A stretch of 64,000 nucleotides of DNA from Bacteroidaceae bacterium. Its GTDB lineage: Bacteria; Bacteroidota; Bacteroidia; Bacteroidales; Bacteroidaceae. The stretch covers positions 62,001 to 126,000 of the forward strand of contig JAFUFK010000013.1 of NCBI GenBank assembly GCA_017469925.1, written 5' to 3'. The position numbers and the translations under genes are program-made. The notes under the pieces were generated by a model. That model was not told the DNA's origin. It did not search any database and saw nothing but the letters and a program-made list of their open reading frames with translations. Below are positions 26,049 to 35,719 of this stretch, in pieces. The stretch's first letter is position 1; every line of letters begins with the position of its first letter.

Positions 26049-27269
26049 TTATTCATAGCGCAGAGCTTCGATGGGGTCCATCGTGGCTGCTTTGTGGGCA
26101 GGTATGTAGCCAAACATCAGGCCGATGAGTGCACACACGCCAAAACTTACGAGCACGCTCCAAAGGGGCACGGTGGCTGGGAATCCAATCGCATTGGCTC
26201 CCCAACTGAGCAGATAGCCAAGTCCGATGCCAATGAATCCGCCTGATAGGCTTATCATCACACTCTCCAAGAGGAACTGACGGCTAATGTCGATACCTCG
26301 TGCACCTACGGACATACGCAGGCCTATCTCTTTCGTGCGCTCCGTCACGGAGACTAGCATGATGTTCATGATGCCAATACCTGCCACCAGGAGAGAGAAA
26401 GCAGCTGCCACGACGAGCACCGTCTGCAGGGTGGTCATCGTGCTCGACATCGTCTCCATCATCTCCTGTTGGGAACGAATGGTGAAGTCATCATCGTCGC
26501 CTTCCTTTATTTTATGGTTTCGGCGCAGGATAGCCGTGAGTTCCTCAATGGCCTCATCGCTCAACTCCTCCTTCACTGCGCTCACGTTGATGCTGCTGAA
26601 GTAGGTTTGTGCGGCAATGCGCTTCATGACGGTGGTGTAGGGGGCTATCATCACGTTGTCCTGATCCATACCCCAGGAATTGTACCCCTTCGACTTCAAT
26701 ATACCGACAATACGGAACGGTATGCTCTTGAAGCGGATGGTCTTGCCAACGGCGTCAAAGTTCTTGTCGCCAAAGAGTTCTTCCACTATCGTGGTGCCAA
26801 CGACGCACACCTTTGCACTCTTCTTGATATCTTCCTCTGTAAAGCACTCGCCGTCCTTGATTTCCCACAACTTAATGTCGAGGTATTCAGGACTCTCCCC
26901 ATAGACTGTTGTATTGGTATTTTGGGCTCCATAGATGACCTGACCGGCAGCATTCACTTCCGGGCTGATGTTCGTAATCAGCTTTGTCTCGTTCTGTAGG
27001 GCTTCGTAGTCGGCCATCTTTAGCGTCTGCATGGCAGAAGGGTCGAGGCGCACACCGCCACGCATCTCACCACCAGGGCGAATAGTGAGCAGGTTGGTGC
27101 CCATCTTCGAGAGTTCCTTACGGATACTATCCTTCGAACCCTGACCAATCGCCATCATCGTGATAACAGCAGCCACACCTATGATGATGCCCAGTGTGGA
27201 GAGCAGCGTTCGCGACTTATTGCTCATGATGGCCGTAATGGCCACTTTCATTAGATTGGTTAGATTCAT
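26049..27269 (-). CDS. MacB-type ABC transporter permease
   Basis: 406 residues: one N-terminal transmembrane segment (IMSNKSRTLLSTLGIIIGVAAVITMMAIG), a large periplasmic MacB_PCD domain (~50-270), then three transmembrane segments (VLVVAAAFSLLVAGIGIMNIMLVSVTERTKEIGLR, the FIGIGLGYLLSW segment and the final VSFGVCALIGLMFGYIPA) with the conserved PIEALRYE end. The ATPase is a separate gene 3 bases upstream, unlike E. coli MacB where both are fused. Confidence 0.92.
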   Translation of the reverse strand: MNLTNLMKVAITAIMSNKSRTLLSTLGIIIGVAAVITMMAIGQGSKDSIRKELSKMGTNLLTIRPGGEMRGGVRLDPSAMQTLKMADYEALQNETKLITNISPEVNAAGQVIYGAQNTNTTVYGESPEYLDIKLWEIKDGECFTEEDIKKSAKVCVVGTTIVEELFGDKNFDAVGKTIRFKSIPFRIVGILKSKGYNSWGMDQDNVMIAPYTTVMKRIAAQTYFSSINVSAVKEELSDEAIEELTAILRRNHKIKEGDDDDFTIRSQQEMMETMSSTMTTLQTVLVVAAAFSLLVAGIGIMNIMLVSVTERTKEIGLRMSVGARGIDISRQFLLESVMISLSGGFIGIGLGYLLSWGANAIGFPATVPLWSVLVSFGVCALIGLMFGYIPAHKAATMDPIEALRYE

Positions 27270-27272
27270 CGT

Positions 27273-28028
27273 TTAGTCGTCTTGTTGTTTAGGCAGAGCC
27301 GCAAGGGCTTCCGCTGCATTCAGTATGTTCATGTTCTCCACGTCCTCACGTATCTTGCCGTCGCGCAGAGTGATGTTGCGACTGCTGTATTGGGCAATTT
27401 CAGGGTTGTGGGTGACAAAGATGATGGTCCTTCCTTGGCGGTGGAGTTCCTGGAAGAGGACAAGTATCTCGAACGACGTCCGTGTATCCAGATTACCCGT
27501 AGCTTCGTCAGCTAGGATTACGGCGGGATTGTTGACCAAGGCTCGGGCAATGGCCACACGTTGCATCTGACCACCCGACATCTGATTCGACTTGTGTTCT
27601 AGCCGATCGCCCAATCCAACTGCTTTCAAGGCTTCTATGGCCGCCTGCCGGCGCTGGCGTGCGCTATACTCACGATTATACATCAGGGGCAACTCCACGT
27701 TTTCTACGGCCGTAGTTTTTGCCAGTAGGTTGTAGTTCTGGAAGATGAATCCAATCTTGCGATTCCGTAGGATGGCTCGCTCGCTACGACGCATCTTGCG
27801 CACGGGAACTCCGTCGAGGATGTACTCGCCGCTCGTCGGCGTATCAAGGCAGCCAAGTTGGTTTAGCAACGTGCTCTTACCCGAACCTGACGTACCCATG
27901 ATGGTCACGAACTCGCCTTCGTGAATCTTGAAGCTCACGCCACGCAAGGCTTTTACGACCTCGCTTCCGACGTGGAACTCGCGACGTACGTTCTGCAGCT
28001 CGATGACTACCTTTCTCTCGTCTGTCAT
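27273..28028 (-). CDS. ABC transporter ATP-binding protein (MacB/LolD type)
   Basis: 251 residues: Walker A GTSGSGKST (45-53), Q-loop FIFQNYNLLAKTTAVENVELPLMY, signature MSGGQMQRVAIARAL, Walker B VILADEATGNLD and the H-loop FVTHNPE. The MacB/LolD/FtsE subgroup is marked by the long NVELPL segment. It powers the MacA-TolC-linked export system encoded around it. Confidence 0.94.
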   Translation of the reverse strand: MTDERKVVIELQNVRREFHVGSEVVKALRGVSFKIHEGEFVTIMGTSGSGKSTLLNQLGCLDTPTSGEYILDGVPVRKMRRSERAILRNRKIGFIFQNYNLLAKTTAVENVELPLMYNREYSARQRRQAAIEALKAVGLGDRLEHKSNQMSGGQMQRVAIARALVNNPAVILADEATGNLDTRTSFEILVLFQELHRQGRTIIFVTHNPEIAQYSSRNITLRDGKIREDVENMNILNAAEALAALPKQQDD

Positions 28029-28030
28029 GC

Positions 28031-29194
28031 CTACTTCTTATTATTGTTGTTGTTCCGGTTGTTTCTTGGACGTGGCATGAAGGGATTGCTTGCCGACTCC
28101 TCGGCTATCTCGAGCATTTCGCTTTGTATTTCGGTAATCACCTCTGTACCTGCGCTCACGCCACTCAGTATCTGGGTCAATGTGCCATTGGTCACACCAA
28201 CCTCGACGGGCAATGCCTTCAGGTTGGCTCCCTGCTTTACCCACAACTTATGAGGCGAATCACAGTCGGTAATGGTCTCTCCCTCGTTGAGCATAGCCTC
28301 GCTGGGCTTAAAGCGTAGCGCTTTTGACGGAGTTGCCAGGACACCATTCATCTCAAGCGTAAAAATGGTAACATTTGCCGTAAGTCCGGGTTTCAGTTTT
28401 AGGTCATTGTTTGGCGCACTGATAACTACCTCATACGTGACGACGTTGCTTTCTGTGGTAGCTTGCTGGCGTACTTGGGTGACAGCACCTTCGAATACAT
28501 CATTGGGAAATGCATCGACGGTAAATGTTACGCGCTGGCCTTCCTTCACGTCGCCGATGTCGGCTTCGTCTACGTCCGCAATCACACGCATGTTCGTAAG
28601 GTCCTGGGCAATTTTGAAGAGGGTAGGCGTACTGAAACTCGAAGCAACCGTCTGGCCTTCCTCCACCTCCTTACTCAATACGACACCGTCGATTGGGCTT
28701 GTGATGGTGGCATATCCGAGATTCGTCTGTGCACGCTTCACGCTTTCACGCTGTTGAGCCACCGTCTGCTGGGCACGCACATAGCTCAGTCGGGCTTGGT
28801 CGTAGTCGTTGGCGCTAATGAGTCCCTGGTCGTAGAGGTTCTTATAGCGTTCGTGGTTGGCCTTCTGGTAATCGAGGTCACTCTGTGAACTACGCAGGTT
28901 TGCCTGTGCGCTGGCAAGGTCGCTCAGTAGGTTGGTACGGTCGAGTTCGGCAATGACCTGGCCAGCCTTGACCACACTGTTGTAATCGACATAGAGTTTA
29001 CTTACGATACCGCTCACCTGTGTACCCACATCTACGCTCGTTACAGGCTCGATGGTGCCTGTTGCCGTTACGCTAGTCGTGATGTTTTGCTTCTCCACAA
29101 CAGCGGTGGAGTAGGTGAACTCAACCTTCTTCTTGCAACCTGTCATGAGTAACAGGGCGCACGCGATGGTCAGTAATTGTGCGATTCTTTTCAT
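28031..29194 (-). CDS. MacA-type periplasmic adaptor lipoprotein
   Basis: 387 residues from the ATG at 29192-29194. That start gives a lipoprotein signal (MKRIAQLLTIACALLLMTGC) with Cys20 lipidated; an in-frame start at 29227 would overlap the TolC gene. The body is a membrane-fusion protein: barrel-sandwich GTIEPVTSVDVGTQVSGIV, a coiled-coil hairpin (~80-150, LASAQANLRSSQSDLDYQKANHER), the second lipoyl half ATITSPIDGVVLSKEVEEGQTV, and beta-barrel. The tail is Asn-rich (NNRNNNNNKK). It connects the inner-membrane ABC pump to the TolC channel. Confidence 0.92.
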   Translation of the reverse strand: MKRIAQLLTIACALLLMTGCKKKVEFTYSTAVVEKQNITTSVTATGTIEPVTSVDVGTQVSGIVSKLYVDYNSVVKAGQVIAELDRTNLLSDLASAQANLRSSQSDLDYQKANHERYKNLYDQGLISANDYDQARLSYVRAQQTVAQQRESVKRAQTNLGYATITSPIDGVVLSKEVEEGQTVASSFSTPTLFKIAQDLTNMRVIADVDEADIGDVKEGQRVTFTVDAFPNDVFEGAVTQVRQQATTESNVVTYEVVISAPNNDLKLKPGLTANVTIFTLEMNGVLATPSKALRFKPSEAMLNEGETITDCDSPHKLWVKQGANLKALPVEVGVTNGTLTQILSGVSAGTEVITEIQSEMLEIAEESASNPFMPRPRNNRNNNNNKK

Positions 29195-29216
29195 ATCTTT
29201 TATTATGCTTTTTCGT

Positions 29217-30557
29217 TTACATATCAATAACTTTGCCTCCGTAGAACTTCAGGAGTTGCATGTTCAAGAGCGTGAGGTACTTGCTCTGCAACTCATCCTG
29301 CTTGGCACTTACCAGGTTGTCGCGGCCTTGCAGGAGTTCTACGATGTTCTTCAACCCGTTCTTAAACTGGGCGTCGAGCAGTTCGTAACTTGTCTCTTGG
29401 CTCTCTACGCGAGAACGAGCCGAGAGAAAGCGTTGCTGATTGCTGTTTGCATTGAGCCAGTAGTTCTCAATGGTGCTCGATAACGAGTTTTTGCGGTCTT
29501 GCAGGTCGAGTTCGCTGTTCAGCTTCTCGAACTTTGCCCGTTCGACGGCGCTCTTGTTGCGACGGTTGTCGAAGATGGGTACACTCACGTTGACACCAGC
29601 ACTCAGGTTGACGTTCGTCTTCATCTGACGGCCTACCTTGTCCTGACTGGCACTGTAGTGGCTATCGCCAGCACTTGCACTGATGCCGATGGTGGGATAG
29701 AACCCCCGTCGGGCGATGTCGATGTTCATGTCGGCCGCATCGATGCTTAGTTCGGCACTTTTGATTTCGGGACGAGAGTTGACGGCTTCCTGATAGATGC
29801 TTTGTGCTGAGGGAATAGGGGCAAGCACCTGTTCGTCGGTAGGTTCGTTGCCCGTCACGTCGAAGGGCTCGTTCAGGTCGAGTTCGAGCAAGGCTTTCAG
29901 TTGTCGCTTGTAGTTGAGAATCTGTATCTCGCTGTTCACGATGTCGTATTCGGCACTCTTCCATTGAGCTTCCAGCTGAGCGACATCGGCCTTTGACATC
30001 TGGCCCTGTCGTTGCATTTCCTTGCCGCGTTCGAACTGGCTCTTGGCTGTCTGCGCCAATTGCTGGTTGACCTTCATTGCCTCTGTGCTATAGAGTATCT
30101 GCACGTAAAGTTGGGCTATCTGCTCCTGTATGGAGAGTTCGCTTTGCTGAGTTGAGAGTTCCGTAATTTGGTTTTGTAGTTTCTGCGCCTCGATGTTCTT
30201 CTGATTGATACCTCCGTTCCAGACGGTCCAGTTGGCATTGAGACCATAGTTACCCGAGTAGGTCACCTTGTTCGAAGTCTGTGTCACCTGGCCATTCTGC
30301 ACGATGGCCGTACTTTGTTCGAAAGGTCTGTAGCCCACGTTGTGTGCAGTGGCAAAACTTAGGGATGGGAGCAGTGCGGCTTGGTCCTGCCGTAGAGCAA
30401 CGAGGCCTTCCTCTTGTGCGACGCGTCCCTTCTGAATTTGAATATTGTGCTGCAAGGCATAGTCAAGACATTCGCGCAAAGTCCATTGCTTCTGCCCCAT
30501 CATGGGTAGGGCCATAAAGAACGCGAATACAACAAGAAAATGTTTTATATTCATCAC
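29217..30557 (-). CDS. TolC-family outer-membrane efflux protein
   Basis: 446 residues with a signal peptide (MMNIKHFLVVFAFFMALPMMG). Two structurally repeated halves of long helices and short strands follow: TLRECLDYALQHNIQIQ at ~27-43 and the second-half equivalent PEIKSAELSIDAADMNIDIARRG. This is the OEP/TolC plan. First gene of the efflux operon, with a well-spaced promoter upstream. Confidence 0.93.
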   Translation of the reverse strand: MMNIKHFLVVFAFFMALPMMGQKQWTLRECLDYALQHNIQIQKGRVAQEEGLVALRQDQAALLPSLSFATAHNVGYRPFEQSTAIVQNGQVTQTSNKVTYSGNYGLNANWTVWNGGINQKNIEAQKLQNQITELSTQQSELSIQEQIAQLYVQILYSTEAMKVNQQLAQTAKSQFERGKEMQRQGQMSKADVAQLEAQWKSAEYDIVNSEIQILNYKRQLKALLELDLNEPFDVTGNEPTDEQVLAPIPSAQSIYQEAVNSRPEIKSAELSIDAADMNIDIARRGFYPTIGISASAGDSHYSASQDKVGRQMKTNVNLSAGVNVSVPIFDNRRNKSAVERAKFEKLNSELDLQDRKNSLSSTIENYWLNANSNQQRFLSARSRVESQETSYELLDAQFKNGLKNIVELLQGRDNLVSAKQDELQSKYLTLLNMQLLKFYGGKVIDM

Positions 30558-30588
30558 AGGTTCAATAAGTTTATACTCAAAAAGTAAA

Positions 30589-30620
30589 CAAAGGTAAGGA
30601 CTTATTCTGAAATGACCAAA
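30589..30620 (-). promoter_or_regulatory. Promoter of the TolC-MacA-ABC efflux operon
   Basis: Read leftward: TTTG (30620-30617), a 20-base spacer, TACCTTTG (30596-30589). This is the best match in the window to the full Bacteroidota consensus. The start codon is 31 bases downstream. Confidence 0.75.
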
Positions 30621-30674
30621 TTATCGCGCTCGTTTTAACAATGTTTCACGCAATTGGGCCTTGGAGTGGATGCG

Positions 30675-33600
30675 TTACATCCCGATTTCGTCCATATACT
30701 CGATAAGGCTTCGGTAGTCGTTGGCCTGACGAAGCAGACGGACGTTACCGACCAGGAAGAACTGTTTCCGGGCACGCGTGATGGCAACATTCAGTTTGCG
30801 GTCGATAGGTTGCCCGTTGCTCTCGACGGGGTTGGAGAGTATCTGCAACTGGTAGTGTTGGCGCACGACCGTGGAGAAGATTACCACATCGCGCTGGCTA
30901 CCTTGGTAGCGTTCTACGGTGTCTGTCGTTATCGAATCGGAGTCGGGCACTTGCCGTTCCCGTAATGCCTGGCGCACCATCGCGATTTGTCCGCGGAAAG
31001 GCACGATGATGCCTACCTGTTGGGCGGGCGACCACGCTTGCCCGTTCTTCCGCGTCAGGTCGTAGAGCGAGCGTACCAATGAGGCTACTACTTGAGCCTC
31101 ATCGGGGTTCACTTTGTTGTTCGATTCCCGTCGCTCAGGCACCACGTCGATGTAGGCCATACGTCTTGTGGCAAGAAGGCCTTCGGTCTTATTGTCGAAG
31201 GCATAGGCCTTCCAGCATAAGGCCTCCGTCTGGTGAGGCAAGGGCACAAGCCCCAGCAGGCTATCGTAATAGCGTCGGCAGACGAAGTCGCTAATCTCCC
31301 TATGCATGCGACCTTGGTGGGTGAGCATACCCACAAACTCCTTGGGACTACCGCGATGGAGGCGTTCGAAGAGCGAGTCGCGACAATCGAGCAAACCCAT
31401 ACCGTTCAGGATTGGGCTTTCGACGTGGCTATGCGACTGGTGCTGCACCACTACGGCCGGCAGTTGCTTGTGGTCGCCGATGAAGACGAATCGTCCGATG
31501 GCCATCTGCCCGTCTGCAGTCGTCTGCGTAAGGAGGGGCAAGAGTTGTGGCTCAAGCACTTGCGAGGCCTCATCCAATATGCCTGTGCGGAAACGTTTCA
31601 ACTTAAAGAGTTCTGTCGCACCAGAGAGACTGGCCACAGTGCCGCACACGATGCGTACAGGATTCAGGCGTGCGATTATCTCCCTGCGGTTTCGGCACGA
31701 GGCAATGACATTTCGGACGAGACGAGGCCGATAGCTTATCCCACACGCAAGTTCCTGACCTACGCGCAGGTAGTCGGGCTCCGGGGAGATGCCTTCCAGC
31801 ATCTGGCAAATCTCGTCCACAGCCCTGTTTGTGTAGGCCATAAGCAAGAGGTTGTCCGACGGGTTTTGTGCCAACAATTCCTCAACCATACTCCGCAGGG
31901 CGATGTTCGTCTTTCCACTTCCAGGTGGACCTACCAGCAGGTAATAGTCTAGACTCTGAATTGTGCTTTTCAATATGCCTTCAACCTCTTTGCTATCAAT
32001 CGGATTAATAAGACTTGTAGAAGCATCACTTTCGGGCTTTCGAAGCCCAAGGATTAGGTCGCGACGCTGTCGCGGACAAGTGAGCAAAGCGAAGAGTCCG
32101 CGATAGAGCGAAGAGAAGATGGCATCGCTATGTGCTGGCTCTATGGCATAACGACTCTCGAAATGGAGGGAAAGTGTGCCGTGTTGAGGATGAGAGAAAC
32201 GAAGTAAAAGCCAATCGGTATGCATCTCTTCGACATAGCAGCGCAGGGATTGACGGTTGGTTATCAGGTCGCCCTCCGTATTGCGCTCGTAGAGTATCAC
32301 GCTATCGCCCTCGCGGAAGTTGGGTTGCGAGAGGTCGTCCGCCGTGAGGGAAGCGTGGACGTGGGTCAGGGCACCATTCTCGTCGAGCACGGGAGTCAGC
32401 CGCAGGTCGGTAATGATGTTGCCGTGCAGGCGCTTGTTCTCCGTGTCGCAAAGCCATGCTTGGGCAAATCCCCTGTCGCTGTCGGGCCGATCGTCGCCCA
32501 CTTTAGCCAACATCTGTTCGCGCTGGACAAAGCCCACCATCGTCGAGAAGTATTCGTACTCGAGTTCTGAGGCGGAGGAGATGGTCGTAAGGAATCGTTC
32601 TACGCGAGGTCGGATGTAGCCCATGTAGAGCTTGCTCGTACTGCCCAACGGGTTGAAGTCTTCCTCCCTTATGGTGCGTAGGAACTGGTGGGCATCCGTT
32701 CGCAACTGTCTGTCGATGTGTACGATACCATTCCTCATAGCCAATGCCTGCTGGATGTAGTTCGAGCCCAGCCGGATGTCGTGGAGCAGGGGGTAGCGCG
32801 AGTAGAGTAGGAGGGTCTTGACCTTAGCCCTCGAACGCCCAAGGCTATAGTGCAGAATCTCCTTATAGAGCGCCATCTGCAGGGCGTGTTCAAGCCGGAA
32901 TGTTCCGTGAAAGTCGTCTTGCTTGCCGCTCTTCAGTTCCACAATCTTCGTGAGGTCGCCCGTGAGCAAGTCCATGCGTCCTTGCAATCCCAAGGCGTCG
33001 CAGACGAAGGAGGGCTCGAGCTGTATCTCGTCCGTCCTGATGTCGATACCTGCCTCCCGGAAGGGCTTGCCCGTAATCCGGCGGATGTTGTCGTATTGCT
33101 GTTGGCATTGGCGGAAGAACTCCTCGTCGATGCCCTCCAGGGTGCAATACTTCAGGGGATAGTCGCGGAAGCTCTTCTGCATCGACCGCAGGAAGGTTGC
33201 CCCCTCGTTTATCGTGTCATCAAGGAACTGATTGGCGGCATTACCCAATTGAGTGGCGCTGGTCTCTTCTCGGGGCATGAACTTCTCCAGCAAGTAGAAG
33301 AAGGGGCTTGGGCCACTCTCCTTCAGGCATTGGCAGACGGAAGTGATATCAATCAGGTAGTCGGGTTCGAGCACGAAGAGGCGGGGATGTAGCGTTCCGT
33401 CCTCATCCTCAATGACATCGAGCAAATTGAGCATGGCCAGAGGGTAGAGTTGCTGGTGTAGGTTCCATTGTGGCGTATGGGCCACCTTCAGCAGCCGTTG
33501 TGAGGGGTCGTCGATGCGATATCCCCAGAGGTAACGTTCGCCCCACTCCTTCACGATGAGCCGAATCAACGTGTCGGTATAGGTTAATCCTCCCTTCCAG

Positions 33601-33968
33601 GTTCGCCAAGAGGAGGGCAGGGATTGAGCAATCGAGGCAGGTAGGTTACACTCGTAGAAGGCCGTGATTGCCTGGCAGAGTGCCTTTACGTCATATAGCA
33701 GGTCTTCTTCCTCGGGCTGGTAGTCTCCCTTGCTGGTGCGGATGATGTTGGAGTATAGCACGCAAAGGGGTTGATGCGCCGTGTGGTATCGTTCGGTAAG
33801 GGCATAGATGCGTGGGACGAGTCCCTGATATTCGACGTCGTCTTCTTGGGTCCGCTCCTTCAGCATGCGGTCGAGTATGCGCCACATAAGGCGATAGCGT
33901 GAGGGCATAGGCTCGTGCGACTGTAAAACCAACTCGACGTCGGCAAAGAGTTCTTGGGCGTAGGTCAT
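30675..33968 (-). CDS. Dna2-like nuclease-helicase (PD-(D/E)XK plus superfamily 1 helicase)
   Basis: 1097 residues. A PD-(D/E)XK nuclease lies at ~300-400: Asp333 in GRMDLL, then ExK in VELKSGK (~344-348), then a LEHALQMALYKEIL helix with the QxxxY-type pattern. The helicase follows: Walker A GPPGSGKT (~680-687), motif II ILDEASQ (~798-804), motif III GDHKQLPAVV (~832), motif V VERYQGSQRDVVIFS, and motif VI LNVAITRARK. This architecture matches Dna2/AAA_11-AAA_12 helicases that process DNA ends. The ATG overlaps the upstream transglycosylase gene by 4 bases; there is no promoter of its own. Confidence 0.85.
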   Translation of the reverse strand: MTYAQELFADVELVLQSHEPMPSRYRLMWRILDRMLKERTQEDDVEYQGLVPRIYALTERYHTAHQPLCVLYSNIIRTSKGDYQPEEEDLLYDVKALCQAITAFYECNLPASIAQSLPSSWRTWKGGLTYTDTLIRLIVKEWGERYLWGYRIDDPSQRLLKVAHTPQWNLHQQLYPLAMLNLLDVIEDEDGTLHPRLFVLEPDYLIDITSVCQCLKESGPSPFFYLLEKFMPREETSATQLGNAANQFLDDTINEGATFLRSMQKSFRDYPLKYCTLEGIDEEFFRQCQQQYDNIRRITGKPFREAGIDIRTDEIQLEPSFVCDALGLQGRMDLLTGDLTKIVELKSGKQDDFHGTFRLEHALQMALYKEILHYSLGRSRAKVKTLLLYSRYPLLHDIRLGSNYIQQALAMRNGIVHIDRQLRTDAHQFLRTIREEDFNPLGSTSKLYMGYIRPRVERFLTTISSASELEYEYFSTMVGFVQREQMLAKVGDDRPDSDRGFAQAWLCDTENKRLHGNIITDLRLTPVLDENGALTHVHASLTADDLSQPNFREGDSVILYERNTEGDLITNRQSLRCYVEEMHTDWLLLRFSHPQHGTLSLHFESRYAIEPAHSDAIFSSLYRGLFALLTCPRQRRDLILGLRKPESDASTSLINPIDSKEVEGILKSTIQSLDYYLLVGPPGSGKTNIALRSMVEELLAQNPSDNLLLMAYTNRAVDEICQMLEGISPEPDYLRVGQELACGISYRPRLVRNVIASCRNRREIIARLNPVRIVCGTVASLSGATELFKLKRFRTGILDEASQVLEPQLLPLLTQTTADGQMAIGRFVFIGDHKQLPAVVVQHQSHSHVESPILNGMGLLDCRDSLFERLHRGSPKEFVGMLTHQGRMHREISDFVCRRYYDSLLGLVPLPHQTEALCWKAYAFDNKTEGLLATRRMAYIDVVPERRESNNKVNPDEAQVVASLVRSLYDLTRKNGQAWSPAQQVGIIVPFRGQIAMVRQALRERQVPDSDSITTDTVERYQGSQRDVVIFSTVVRQHYQLQILSNPVESNGQPIDRKLNVAITRARKQFFLVGNVRLLRQANDYRSLIEYMDEIGM

Positions 33969-35095
33969 ATCGAGTCGGGACGGCGGATGTCAATCTTGCG
34001 TTTGGGATTCTTCGAAGGGGTGGGTACGCTGGCATTGCTGAAGCCACGGGCTTCGCCTCGATACTGCATCCAGCGGTCCATGATGGCACGTACGTAGCCA
34101 TGCGTCTCACTGCCACGCAGATAGCCAGAGCTGACCACGGGGTCGTTGTAGTATTGCGGTTGGCTTAGCAGTAGGATGAAAGGCTCTACGTCACGCCAGA
34201 GCTGGTCACTCTTCCCGTGTTTGCGGGCCAGTGCCATAGCATCTCGAATATGGTTGACACCTCCATTATAGGCGGCTAGGACATAGGGGATGCGAGCCGA
34301 TTGCGGGCGTATGTCGGAGAACGTCTGGTTCAACTCCTTCAGGTAGCGCACACCGGCTTCGATATTGGTTTCCGGATCGAAGATGTCTGAAGCATTCACG
34401 CCCAAATGGGCGGCAGTGCCCGGCATTATTTGCATCAGACCTTGTGCCCCTGCCCATGAGACAGCGTGTGGGTCGAATGCCGATTCTTGATAACATTGTG
34501 CTGCCAATAGCCGCCAATCCCATCCAACTACGGCTGAATGGCGCTGGAACAATGCGTCGTACTGGCTGATACGCCCGCGGGAGGCGTCCAACATGACAGG
34601 GCGTTCAGTCCTTTTCACCTGGGCATTTGGCATCGAATACCTAGGGGTTTCCTTGAGAACATCGGGGGTGTACCAGTCATTAATGGATTGGACGAGTAAA
34701 TGCGCCTCTTCGCTTACGAGCCAATGGTTGGCACATTGAATGGTTCCTGGGGCAGGGGAGAGCTTCATAGCCACAAGGTCAACGTCGCGACGGCGAAGGC
34801 GCTCAAGTACCTCTGCCGTATCGTGAGCCACCTCCATGCGAAGGCGCACGCCAATCGTTCGGGCATAGGCCTCAGCAAGGTCGTGTTGCTGGCCAAATCC
34901 TTGTCCGCGAAACTCAAAGTAAGTATCCGGACCAGAGAGCGTTATGGCTATCAGCTCGCCCGACTCCTCGATATCGTAGAGGTCATAAGCCTGCGGAATA
35001 GAATCAGCGTCTTCTTGGGTGGCAAACGCTGACGAAGCCCTCCTTTCACCCGTCTGTTGGCAGGCAATCAGAAGAAGGCTTAGGACGATTATAAT
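33965..35095 (-). CDS. MltF-like lytic transglycosylase lipoprotein without a canonical start codon
   Basis: The catalytic domain is clear: [30 protein letters not shown] with the catalytic Glu, then [15 protein letters not shown]. The first GTG in frame (34849) would begin in the middle of an SBP_bac_3-like domain. In the same frame upstream are [18 protein letters not shown] and a perfect lipoprotein signal [12 protein letters not shown], reaching the udk stop with no ATG, GTG or TTG. Initiation therefore seems to use ATT (35093-35095) or ATA (35090-35092), overlapping the udk TAA. That gives about 376 residues. The enzyme cleaves peptidoglycan at the outer membrane. Frame and signal are seen; the start codon is inference. 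Confidence 0.8.
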   Translation of the reverse strand: MIIVLSLLLIACQQTGERRASSAFATQEDADSIPQAYDLYDIEESGELIAITLSGPDTYFEFRGQGFGQQHDLAEAYARTIGVRLRMEVAHDTAEVLERLRRRDVDLVAMKLSPAPGTIQCANHWLVSEEAHLLVQSINDWYTPDVLKETPRYSMPNAQVKRTERPVMLDASRGRISQYDALFQRHSAVVGWDWRLLAAQCYQESAFDPHAVSWAGAQGLMQIMPGTAAHLGVNASDIFDPETNIEAGVRYLKELNQTFSDIRPQSARIPYVLAAYNGGVNHIRDAMALARKHGKSDQLWRDVEPFILLLSQPQYYNDPVVSSGYLRGSETHGYVRAIMDRWMQYRGEARGFSNASVPTPSKNPKRKIDIRRPDSI

Positions 35096-35712
35096 GCCTG
35101 GCCGGGACGTAAGCGATGGATGATATATGTGCGCATGATGTCGATAGCCTGCTTGTTGCTTCCCCCTTGGGGCACAATCAGGTCGGCATAGCGTTTGGTG
35201 GGTTCAATAAATTCCTCGTGCATGGGCTTCAGAACGTCGAGGTAGCGGTCGATGACCATCTGCGTCGTACGCCCACGTTCAACGGTGTCGCGCTGGATGA
35301 CGCGAATCAGGCGTTCGTCGGCATCGGCATCGACAAATATTTTTAGGTCCATCAAATCACGTAACTCCTTCTTGTACAAGGCCATAATGCCCTCGATTAT
35401 AATCACTTCACAGGGCTCTACATGTACGGTTTCTGCCTGACGGTTGCTCTCGATATAGGAGTAGGTGGGCTGTTCGATAGCGTGTCCGTTGCGAAGGTCC
35501 TGTATCTGCTTCTTCAGAAGTTTCCAGTCGAAGGCATCGGGGTGGTCAAAGTTGATGCGCCTACGTTCTTCCATAGTCAGGTGGGTCGTGTCGTTGTAAT
35601 ACGAGTCTTGTGGGATGAGGGCAACCTTATCGCCGGGCAAGGCCTCTACGATTTTGCGTACGACGGTGGTCTTGCCACTTCCTGTTCCTCCAGCAATGCC
35701 GATTATGTACAT
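35089..35712 (-). CDS. udk: Uridine kinase
   Basis: 207 residues. The P-loop is GGTGSGKTT (~8-16), followed by [23 protein letters not shown] (~54-63), IIEGIMALY (~104-112) and the [12 protein letters not shown] lid. It phosphorylates uridine and cytidine in pyrimidine salvage. Its TAA overlaps the inferred start of the transglycosylase gene. It starts 7 bases after the kinase upstream. Confidence 0.96.
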   Translation of the reverse strand: MYIIGIAGGTGSGKTTVVRKIVEALPGDKVALIPQDSYYNDTTHLTMEERRRINFDHPDAFDWKLLKKQIQDLRNGHAIEQPTYSYIESNRQAETVHVEPCEVIIIEGIMALYKKELRDLMDLKIFVDADADERLIRVIQRDTVERGRTTQMVIDRYLDVLKPMHEEFIEPTKRYADLIVPQGGSNKQAIDIMRTYIIHRLRPGQAL

Positions 35713-35719
35713 GGTATTT

